This document shows, piece by piece, positions 10,465-20,511 of a DNA stretch of 26,881 bases. Position numbers and translations under genes: made by a program. This DNA comes from Lysobacterales bacterium (GTDB lineage Bacteria; Pseudomonadota; Gammaproteobacteria; Xanthomonadales; Ahniellaceae): the NCBI GenBank assembly GCA_016721845.1, contig JADKHK010000010.1, positions 1 through 26,881 of the forward strand. The letters run 5' to 3'. Each line of letters begins with the position of its first letter. Within the stretch, counting starts at the first letter, position 1. Below the pieces are notes generated by a model. It saw nothing but the letters and a program-made list of their open reading frames with translations, did not search any database and was not told where the DNA came from.

Positions 10465-12205
10465 ATGCCGACGCGACGATTCCTCCATTTCGCCACCTTG
10501 CCGCTCCTCGCGCTCGCCTTGTGTTGGGGCAGTGCCGTCGTGGCGGCCAGCGTGCAGCAGGTGATCACCCTGCAGCCGGGCTGGAACGCGATCCACGTCG
10601 AGGTCGAGCCCGAACATCCGGAGATCGAGACCGTGTTCGCCGGCGTTCCGGTGCTGAGCGTGTGGCGCTTCATGCCCGATGCCGGCGGCGCGCAGTTCAT
10701 CCGTGACCCGGCCGAGGGACTGGAAAACATCGAAGGCTGGTTCGGCTGGTTCCCGCAGCCGCGGCCGGAGGCCTTCCTCAGCAATCTGTTCCTGATCGAC
10801 GGGGGGACGTCGTACCTGGTCCGCGTCGATGGCGGTGCGACCCACCAGATCACTCTGACCGGCAAGCCGAAGTTCCGTGCGCCGCGCTGGCAGCCGAATG
10901 CGTTCACGCTCACCGGCCTGCCGGTGGTGCCGGCGAACGGGCCGAGCTTTGCTGAATACTTTGCGGCGTCCGACGCCCACACCGGCCAACCGGTGTATCG
11001 CCTCTCGCAGAACGGACAATGCGGGCTGGTCACGACCCCGCGAGCACGGTGATCGAGTCAGGCCATGCCTACTGGATCTACACCGACGGCAATTCGAACC
11101 TGGGGACCGATGCAAGTCATCCTCGACCGTAAGGGGCGGAGTCGCTGGAATTCAGCGCTGCGCTCGACGAGATCCGGGTCGTGCTGCGCAATCGCAGCGG
11201 TGCCGCAGGCAGCTTCCAGGTCCAGCGCATCAGCGACGGCGCGATGCCGCTGCAGTTCCGCAACGAAGACCCCGAAACCCAGGAGGTCGGCTGGCCGGAC
11301 CTGCAGAACACCCTGGTGCTGGATGCGCCGGCCGACAAGGATGTGTTCCTGACGCTCGCGGTACAGCGCCGCGCCTTCGCCGCCGACCGCATGGAAGACA
11401 TTCTCGCGATCACCGACGAGAACGGGCAACGCGTCCTGCTCGCGGTCGGCGGTGACACCAAGCAGCCCCAGGCGGGGGCGCGCATCGGCGGCAAACAGGT
11501 CGCGACCGTCACCAGCTTCGCCGGTCTGTGGGTCGGCGACGTGCTGATCGACGCGGTGAGCCAGGCGCAGACCGGCGGCACCTTGCCGACGCCGACCAAC
11601 CGGCCGTTCAAGCAGCGCTTCCTGATCCACGTGAATGCGTCCGGCGAGGCACGCCTGCTCAAGGACGTGATCCAGATGTGGCAGGACGGCACCTATCAGC
11701 CGAGTGCGATCGATCCCAGTCTCAACGAAGTCGACGAGCCCGGTCGCTACGTGCTGATCACCGACAAGAACCTGATCGGCCTGTATTCCGGTGCGACCAA
11801 TGTCGACGGTGCTTCCGTCGGCATCCGCTACAGCACCGTCGCCTACGATTTCAGTGCCGCGACCCTGGTCTTCGCCGGCAACTTCGGTCCCGGCAACGAG
11901 ATCAGCACCAGCGTGGTCGTGGCGCCGGAACTGCCGACCAATCCGTTCCTGCATCGCTACCACCCCGACCATGACAACCTCGATGCCAATTTCCTGAATC
12001 CGAGGCGCCGAGCCTGCGGGTCGTGCGCAATGTCCGTTTTGGCTTTACCAGCGAGGCCGAGCGGCGGTGCGGTGCCGGGCTGGGGCGACTCGCTGGTCGG
12101 CGGCACGTTCTCGGAATCCATCACCGGCCGCACAAAGAACCCGATCTTCACCTCCGGCTGTTCCGGCTGCGGCGCGTTTCCGCCGTGCCGGTACTCAACC
12201 AGTAG
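10465..12205 (+). CDS. Secreted protein of unknown function (about 580 aa), frameshifted
   Basis: A signal peptide (hydrophobic LPLLALALCWGSAVVAA, cleavage near residue 28) is followed by a beta-rich start (ITLQPGWNAIHVEVEP, FAGVPVLSVWRF), an AYWIYTDG block, a long regular middle part, and the block NPFLHRYHPDHDNLDANF. The C-terminus is GWGDSLVGG, TFSESITG, KNPIFTSG, FRLRRVSAVPVLNQ. From memory, similar GWNAI...HPDHDN proteins exist in large secreted-protein clusters of Verrucomicrobia and Planctomycetes; this is unverified. About six indels (near 11030, 11095, 11133, 12003, 12060 and 12158) break the frame, and the product must be stitched from all three frames. It lies 14 nt after the chaperone and 15 nt before the giant gene, so it is probably co-expressed and possibly a partner of that protein. 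No enzymatic motif was seen. Confidence 0.7.
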
Positions 12206-12206
12206 C

Positions 12207-12212
12207 AGGGGA
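12207..12212 (+). promoter_or_regulatory. Shine-Dalgarno site of the giant SBBP gene
   Basis: AGGGGA sits 8 nt before the ATG at 12221, immediately after the stop of the preceding gene at 12203-12205. It fixes the start of the giant gene, and the signal peptide directly follows. Confidence 0.7.
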
Positions 12213-12220
12213 ATCAGCGC

Positions 12221-15200
12221 ATGTTCGCGTATCGTTTCAACCGCATCATCGCTTCGGTCGCGCTGACCACGCTGGCCCTGTCCGCGCCAGCAGCGCAGGC
12301 GGGCTGGCCGCAGTCGCTCGGCAGCCTCGGCAACGACCAGGTCGTGGTCGTCAAGAACTCGCCCAGCGGCGACCTCTACGTCGCCGGACATTTCTCCGGA
12401 TCGATGGAATTGGGCAGCACCACCCTGGTGGCGCAGGGCCTGCAGGACGTGTTCATCGCGCGCGTCGGTTCCGCCGGCAACATCGTCTGGGCGCGCAGTG
12501 CCGGCGGCGCCTCGATGGACTCGGTGCGCGACATCGCGCTCGACACGGCCAACAACGTCTACCTGGTCGGTCAGTATTTCCAGAACGCCAGTTTCGGCGG
12601 CACCAGCATCGGCAGTTCGCCGAACTACGATGGTTATGTCGCCAAGATCAATACCGTCGGTGCCTGGCAATGGGCGCGCAGCATCGGCGGCGGCGGTACC
12701 GACATCGCCACCGGCGTCGTCACCGCGCCCGGTGATGGCTCGCAGATCCCGCCGGTGCCGGAATCCGCCGTCATCGTCGGCAGTTATTTCTGCTCGGCCA
12801 CGTTCGCCGGACCGGCCAGCACGTCGCTCAACAACGGGCGCTGTGCCCTCGGCAACCGCGATCTGTTCGTGGCCCGTATCACCGCCAGCGGCGACTGGGT
12901 CTGGGCGCGCGACCGCGGCGCTGGCGCCAGCGGTTTCGACAGTGCCAGCCATGTCGCCATCGACAGCGACAATCGCGTCTACGTGGTCGGCGCCAGTCCG
13001 GCCGGCGGCGCCCAGGACGTGCTGGTCGACGACTTCAACGGCGGCGTGCTCACGGCCAACTGGACGCGTTCCGATGCGAGCCTGGCCGGCGTCGTTTCCG
13101 ATCCCGGTTACTTCAACGGCACGCCCAATCTCGGCTTGCATGGCAGCCCGAATACCGTGTCCTCGGCGGCGCTCGACATGTCGGCCGCGCAGGCGGTGAT
13201 CGTCGGGCTGGACGTGTTCCGGGGGGCAAACTGCTCGTTCTTTTGTATCGGCGTGACCGAATACCCCGATGGCGGCGAAAACTTCGAGGTGCAGTACCTC
13301 GACAAGAACTTGGTCTGGCGCACCCTCGAGACGTTTTATGGCGGTGGCGCCTCGGCCCAGCGTTTCGACCGGACCGGCGCGGCCGCCTACGTGCTCGGCA
13401 GCGACGCGTTCCACAGCGGCTTCCAGGTGCGCTTCCGGCATCTCGGCGGCAGTGGCGGCAATTTCGACTGGTTCCACGTCGACAACGTGCGCATCCAGAG
13501 AGTCGCCGCCGACCAATCCTTCCTCTTCAATGTCGCCAATGTCATCAGCGCCGCACCGACTCTCGGCGGCGCAACGACCTTGCCGGCCGTGTTCGCGGTC
13601 AGCGGCATCGCGCTCGACAGCAGCAACATCAACGACCGTCGCCTGTTGTTGCATGGCTCGCGCAGCAGCAGCATCAGTCTCGCCTGCGGTTCGGTCACGG
13701 GCACCGGCACCTATGTCCTGAGCATGGCCGTGGGTGCGGCGACACCGAGTTGCGTCTGGGCCAAGGGGTCGGTCAGCGGCGGTGACGGGCGTGGTGTCGC
13801 GGTCGACGCCAGCGGGCGCGTTTACCTCACCGGTGGCTTCAGCGGCACGGCGACCTTCTTCAATGGCACCGGCGGTGCATTGACCGCGAATGCCGGCGGC
13901 AGCGACATCTTCATCGCCTCGATGGATCGCGGCGGGCAATGGCGCTGGGTCACCGGCGGCAAGGTCGACAGCGTGCCCGCTTCCGGGCATTCCGGCGCGC
14001 GCCGGCGGTGGTGGCAGTGATGCCGGTCTCGCGATCGGCACCGATGGCGTCGGCACCGTCTATGTCGGCGGCCGCTTCCAGGCCGTGGCCGACATCGGCA
14101 TCCATGACACGCTGACCGCGCTCGGCGGCGATGACGGCTTCCTGCTCAATCTCGGCACCGACGGCCGCTTCTTCCAGGAAGAATCCTGGCCGGCCGGTGT
14201 GGCGCTGATTCCGCCACCGAACGCGAAGGACGACGATCTCGCCTTCATCCCCGACTTCCTGCGCAACGGCGTGCCCTTCAATGCCATCGCCGCCAAGGTG
14301 TTCAGCTGGACCCGCGTCAACGCGCCGGGCCAGAAGGCGCAACTGATCCCGCTGCAGCCGTCGGAATCGATCGAAGTGCGCTGGCGCGTGATCGGCCAGC
14401 CGCTGGAGTCGACTGCTCGGGTCACCAGCCTCGGCAGCGTGGTGTGGCCGTCTGCAGCCTGCGCCGACAGCCAGCAGAACGACTGCTACCAGGTCCATGT
14501 CGTGGGCGCACCAGTGAACGCCGAGCCCGCCGCCGGCGACTACAAGATTCTCGAGCTGATCAATCCGGACAGCGGCTCCAGCACCGCGACGGTGAACTCC
14601 GGCCTGTTCAACGCGCAGCGCGCCGGCACCAGTGTCATCGTCTACATCAATGGCCCGACCCTGGACCCGAACACCTATCCGACCCGGGTCGCGATCGTGC
14701 GCTCCCTGCCGTATGGCTCGGTGCCGCTGTTCGTCGACAACGTGGCGGCCGAGATCGGCCAACGCATCATCGATGCCCACCACAACGAGCCGAACCGTAC
14801 CGGTTACGTGGTCAATGAACTGGCCTATTACGACGGTGCCGGCGGCGACGCGGCGTATTCGCGCAGTGCCCGCACCGGCGCCATCGTGCCGGTCAATCGC
14901 TACAGCAGCGCCCGCCCGCAGGAGCAGGGACGCGATCTCGTCGTGGCCTGGTACCACCTCAAGGCCAAGGGCGTGTATTGGGCCGAGAAGGCGGTGCGCT
15001 ACACGCCGCACTGGCCGTTCGATCCGGACCGCATCATCGTCGCCAGCCAGCAGGGCGGGGAAGTCCTGGGCCAGCAGCCACTCGATCCGCTGCAGTTCCC
15101 GTCGGCCAAGATCTACATCCAGAACGATCCAGCCCAGCCGGGTTTCAATCCGAACGACGAACATGCGCTGATGGCGCCGTCGTCGACCGGCACCGGAGTC

Positions 15201-18200
15201 GATGCCGTGTTCGCATTGCGCTCGGATTTCGGCGGCGGCATCAGCGGCGACGAAGCGGCCTCGTCCGATCCCTACGTGCTGGTGAAGTATTTCCACACGG
15301 CCAGCGCGCTCTGGAAGTTCCGCGTCTATCGCGTGCTTGCCACCGGTGCCGGGTTCGATGCCTTCCGTTTCCCCGGCGTGGCCGGCACGACGGTGTCGCC
15401 CCCGTATCCGGTGCGTTTGTTGCCCGGTTGTTCCGATACCTACGTGCTCGGACAGGCCGTCGGCGAGCCGCCCCGCCCTTCTTTCAGGACTACAAGAACC
15501 AGCTCTGGGCCAAGTCCGCCGGCAGCGGTTCGGTGCATTACTACTATCCGGCGCAGGCGGGATTCTTCGTCGACCTCGATCTGAACGACATCAACGACAT
15601 CGCGACCGGCGCCTGCGTGCCGTGGCTGGCGCGGCTGCCGGCGGACCAGGGCGGTACCGCATCGCCGCTGGATCCGATCAAGGTCGACTACGACATCAGC
15701 TGGCCGGAGTCGGTGCCGCAACTGGTCAGTGGCGAAACCCTGCTGACGCCAAAGCGCGGCCTGCCGGACATCCTCAATCAGGCCGCGGTCGAAGTGGTCT
15801 ATGACGACATCCAGGACACGGTGCCGGACGCCTTGCCGAGCGAGACGCTGGCGCAGTTGCTCGACCCGCTGAACCCGCGCTTCGTGCGGCTCAATTCGGT
15901 GCCGTCCGCGATCGCGACCGAGTTCCAGACCGACGGCACCGACGCCATCCTCAGTTCGGCCGATGGCGTGATCAAGCTGCCGGCGTCGGTGCGCCAGCGC
16001 ATCCGCTTCGAACCGATCAACAAGCGGCTGGTGCTCAAGGGCATCCTCGACGAAAGCGGCGTCGGCGAACCCTTCGTGCTGCTCAACGTGTTGTCGAAGC
16101 GCGATCGCATCGCCCTGAAGAAACTCAATGGCGGCGACGGCAACGAGGAAAGCGGCTACACCGGCACCTGCGCCGCACTCGGCTGCACCTGGGACCAGGC
16201 GGTCGAAGCGCTGTTCCGCAAGTCGCGCAATCCGCAGGGCATCAGCGGCATCTGCGTGCAGTCGCACCTGAACGAGCAGCGGCAGCGCATCTGCGACCAG
16301 TCGCGTGCGGTCACGCCGGATGACGTGCTGATCGGCTATCAGGACGAGAACGGCGACAAGGTGCTGGAACCGTTCCAGGCGACCGGCGTCCGTGCCGCCC
16401 TGTCGGCCGGCCTCTCGCAAGGCAGCGGTTACATGACCGTCGCGTTCAACAACGACGCGTCGCTGAATCCGCTTCCGGTCAGCCTCGAGGTGATCAAGGT
16501 CGGCTGTCTGACCTCGCCGCCGCCGCCGGCCACGCCGACGCTGGTGAAGAGTTATCAGGGACAGATCAACGTGATCTCGCCCGACAACATCTTCGACGAG
16601 CAGCTCGTGCTGCGACACAGCGGCGACTTCGGTGGCAATCCGGATGCGCTCGAATTCGAATGGTTCTATCACCCGGACGGGGGTGAAGGTCCGCCGATGC
16701 CCTTGCCCGATCCGGCTACCGGCCAGCTCAACGGCTGGATCCAGGTGCCCGTCGCGAATCCGCAGGGTCAGGTCGAAATCAGCATCGAAGGCGCGAACAT
16801 CCAGCCCCTGTCCGACAACTGGTATCTGGTGCGCTACCGTGTCCTGCCGACTTGCGACAACGCCAGTCAGTGGAGTCTGTGGGCCCGGCCAGCCGGGCGG
16901 CACGCCGGCCAACCAGGCCGCGCAGCTCGCGGAAGGCTGGGTCAAGCGCGTGCTCGATCGCCTCAACCCTTACGAGGCGCGGGTGCAGGATTTCGGTCAG
17001 GCGGCGACCAACAACTACGCCAGCATGCTGATCCAGCTGGGTGAGCGCTACGAAGGTCCGATCGCGCTGAACAACGATCCGAACAACCTCAACAACGTCG
17101 GCCTGATCGAGGCCTATTCGACGGTGTTGCGGCGCGCGATGCAGCTCTCGGTCGGCTCGACGCCGCCGGTCGATTACGGCCCGGCGAATGCCGCGATCCT
17201 GCTGGTCGCCTCGCGTCTGGTCGAGTTCTACACCCTGCTCGGCAACGAGGCCTATGCCGACGCCCAGGATCCGACCATCGGCATCACCACCAGCGACGGC
17301 AGCTTCTCGCTGGCGCCGAGCATCTTCAACTTCCAGAACCAGGTCGACGGACTGCTCGGCGAAGAGCTGGTCCTGCTGCGCGGCCGCGACAACAGCAATG
17401 GACCGATCGCCGCGCGTCCGGTCTACAACCGCTTCTTCTGGAACTTCACCACCGGCGACGGCGAAGTGGCCTACGCGCTGAGCTACAACGTCTCCGACCA
17501 GAACGACAGCGGCGTTATCGACGAGAGCGATGCCCGGATCATGTTCCCGCAGGGCCACGGCGATGCGTGGGGCCACTACCTCACCGCGACGACGACCTAT
17601 TACGAATTGCTGCGGCATCCGTTCTTCTCGTGGAATCCGCAGACCGAATCGGTCTCGGTGGCCGGCGCGCCGATCCAGGTCGATTTCATGGACGAACGCC
17701 AGTTCGCGGAAACCGCTGCCGCCAAGGCCCGCACCGGCGCCGAGATCGTCGATCTGACCTATCGCTCGGCCTACGTCGATGATCCGAACGGACAGTGGCA
17801 AGGCTACGAAGACACCAATGACCAGCGCAGCTGGGGGCTGTCGGAATGGGGCCGCCGCGGCGGCATGGGTGCCTATTTCGACTGGGCGACGGCGAACGCC
17901 ATCCTGCCCGACGAGGACCCCGATCCGGCCCATGTCGGCATCAAGCGCATCGATCGCAAGACAGTGACCGAGATCGACGAGATCGCGGCGCACTATGCCT
18001 CGATCCAGGGACAGGTCGACAAGGCCGACGCCGGACTGAATCCGCTCGGTCTTGCCCGCGGCGTGGTGCCGTTCGACATCGATCCCTCGCAACTGCTCAA
18101 CGAGAACAAGACCCAGTTCGAACAGGTCTACGAGCGTGCGATGGCCGCGCTCGACAACGTGCTGCAGGTCTGGGACTTCGCCAACCAGTTGACCAACCAG

Positions 18201-20509
18201 ATGCGCCGCAACCAGGACAGCGTCGACGACCTGACCAAGGCCGCTTCCGCCCAGGAAAACGATTTCAGCAACCAGCTGATCGAGATCTTCGGCTATCCGT
18301 ATGCGGACGACATCGGTCCGGGCGGCGTCTATCCGGCCGGTTACGACGGTCCCGACCTGTATCACTACCAGCTGCTCGACGTGCCGACGCTTGCGGGTTC
18401 GGCCTTCGATCTCGACGGCGGTGTCGAAGGCGAGTTGCAGACCCCGGCCAAGATCAGCCACGTCACCGGTGTCTATGCACCGATGCCGAACGGCGTGAAC
18501 CTGTTCGGTGTCGGTCCGCAGCCGCCGGGTGCGCAGAACGTCAACAGCGAAGGCCAGCCTTGCGCCGACCATCCGCTCAGCGACGGTTGCGCCCTCGGCA
18601 ACGTGAATTTCGACGTGAACAGTCTGCAGTTGGCGACGGTGCCGTACACGATCATCGAGTCTCCGGACTATGGCCTGTGGTTCACCCGCCCCGAGGGCTG
18701 GTCCGGCCAGCGGCGTGCGCCGGGACGTCTCCAGCAGACCTTGCAGCAGATGCTGCAGGCGCGAGTGGCGGTGAAGCAGGCGATGCTCGACTACGACACC
18801 TTGCGCCTCGAGATCGAGGATGCGATCGGCGGACTGCAGGCCTTTTATCAGGTCAGCAATGCCAATCTGAACATCATGCAGGGCCAGCGCAACGAACTGA
18901 AGAAGATGTCGGTGCAGGTCGCCGCGATGCAAGGCACCGCGATCGGCGCACGCCGTGCCGGCGAATTCATGGACACGACGTTCAAGGGCGCGGTCGACTG
19001 CATTCCGAAGAGCTTCATCGCCGGCCTCGCGGCGGGCGGCGACATCGCTTCGGGCGCGCGTTGTGCCGTCACCCAGGCCGCGAACATTCCCAAGTTCGCG
19101 CTGGACACCATCGCCGATGCGCTCGATATCGCGGCGACCTCGGTGGACTCTGCGAAAGAGGATGTCGGCGAGCTGGCCGGCATCAACACGGCGATCAACG
19201 ACCAGGCGGCCGGTTTCAGCGATGCGGCCGGCGAGATCGACGCACTGCGTGCCGAGCCGGCCCTGCGTGCCGAGATCTATGCACGCGTCGAGGCGATGAA
19301 GCAGCTCAGGGCGACTACTACGCGACCCTCGCCGAAGGCCAGCGCATCCTCGAACGCAAGATCGCGTTCCGTCGCAACGGTGCCGCCGAAGTCCAGGAAT
19401 ACCGCTATCAGGACATGGCCTTCCGGATCTTCCGCAACGATGCCCTGCAGAAGTACCGCGCCGCCTTCGATCTGGCCGCGCGCTACGCCTATCTCGCCGC
19501 GTCGGCGTACGACTACGAGACCAACCTGCTCGGTTCCGATTCGCAGGCGGGCCAGACCTTCCTGACCAATATCGTGCGCCAGCGCAGCATCGGTCAGGTG
19601 TTGAACGGCAATCCGGTGCCGGGCACGCCCGGGCTCGCCGACACCATGGCCCAGCTCAAGTTGAACTTCGACGTGCTGAAAGGCCAGATGGGCTTCAACA
19701 ATCCGCAGGTCGAGACCAACCGTTTCTCGCTCCGGCGCGAACTGTTCCGGATTCCCGAGGGTCCGGAAGGCGATGCCGCCTGGCGCGCCAAGCTCGATTC
19801 CTTCAAGGTCGCGGACCTGTGGTCGGTGCCGGAATTCAGGCGCCTGGCGCGGCCGTTCGCACCGGAATCGGCCGGGCCGCAACCGGGCCTGGTGATCGAG
19901 TTCGACACCAATGTCACCTTCGGCATGAACTTCTTCGGCTGGGAACTCGGGCCGCAGGACAGTTCCTACGACTCCAGCAAGTTCGCGACCCGCGTGCGCT
20001 CGGTCGGCACCTGGTTCGGCAACTACGACAGCCTGCCGCTCGCGGATGACCCGCGCATCTACCTGTTCCCGGCCGGCGCCGACGTGCTGCGCTCGCCGTC
20101 CGCAGACGACTTCCGCACGCGCGAATGGCAGATCGTCGATCAGGCCATCCCGATTCCGTTTCCGATCGGCGCGCAGGATCTGGACGACTACAACTGGAAC
20201 CCGGTCGCCGACACCTTGAACGGTGCCAGCACCGATGTGCGCCGCTATGGCCGCTTCCGCGCGTATCACTTGAGTGAACCGTTCGACGACACGCAGGTGA
20301 CGGCGGACAGTCGACTGATCGGGCGTTCGGTCTGGAACACCAAGTGGGTGATGATCATCCCGGGTGGCACGTTCCTCGCCGATCCGGACCAGGGCATGGA
20401 GACCTTCATCCACGGCGCGCCGATTCCGGGCGGCAATGGCGAACGCGACGGCAATGGTGTCGACGACATCCGCGTGTTCTTCGAAACCTACGCGTACACG
20501 GGGCTCTGA
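12221..20509 (+). CDS. Giant secreted SBBP-propeller protein (about 2,760 aa), four frameshifts
   Basis: Signal peptide: TTLALSAPAAQA, cleavage after residue 27. Next come seven SBBP-type propeller units (about 12302-14200; motif D-x-FIARV, G-x-WxWAR, GG, VYxVGG), with a jelly-roll domain inserted in the fourth. A long region without recognised family follows (about 14200-16900: RTGYVVNELAYYDG, FNPNDEHALMAP, WKFRVYRVL). A helical, coiled-coil-like region (about 16900-19800) contains a calcium loop at 17496-17531 and a hydrophobic stretch (FIAGLAAGGDIASGA). The C-terminal beta region includes NFFGWELG, FATRVRSVGTWF, RLIGRSVWNTKW and IIPGG. Indels near 14000, 15470, 16885 and 19305 move the reading frame; the sequence continues smoothly each time. 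From memory the C-terminus resembles those of giant uncharacterised proteins in other phyla (unverified). It is probably a secreted or surface protein; function unknown. Confidence 0.82.
12302..14200 (+). repeat. SBBP-type seven-bladed beta-propeller of the giant protein
   Basis: Seven units can be counted, starting at about LGNDQVVVV, SMDSVRDIA, GTDIATGVV, SGFDSASHV, AVFAVSGIA, DGRGVAVDA and GGGSDAGLA. Each has an ALD/AVD-x-x-x-xVYxVG strand pair and a VxxxGxWxWAR strand. Blade three contains extra cysteines (SYFCSA, NGRCALG) and blade four is interrupted by a separate domain at 13028-13498. The indel near 14000 falls between blades six and seven. Confidence 0.65.
13028..13498 (+). other. 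MAM/jelly-roll-like domain inserted inside an SBBP propeller blade
   Basis: About 157 residues run from DDFNGGVLTANW to FDWFHVDNVRIQ. The opening D-D-F-x-G-G-...-W and the closing F-D-W-F-x-V-D-N-V-R-I are typical of MAM or concanavalin-like carbohydrate-binding beta-sandwiches, and a CSFFC pair lies in the middle. It begins just after VYVVGASPAGGAQD of blade four, and propeller sequence resumes at QSFLFNVANV. Confidence 0.6.
17496..17531 (+). other. EF-hand/dockerin-like calcium-binding loop in the giant protein
   Basis: The 12-residue loop DQNDSGVIDESD has acidic or polar ligands at positions 1, 3, 5, 9 and 12, Gly at 6 and Ile at 8, the standard calcium-loop spacing. Only one copy is present, so a full two-loop dockerin is not evident. 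It lies at the start of the helical region. Confidence 0.6.
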
Positions 20510-20511
20510 CC

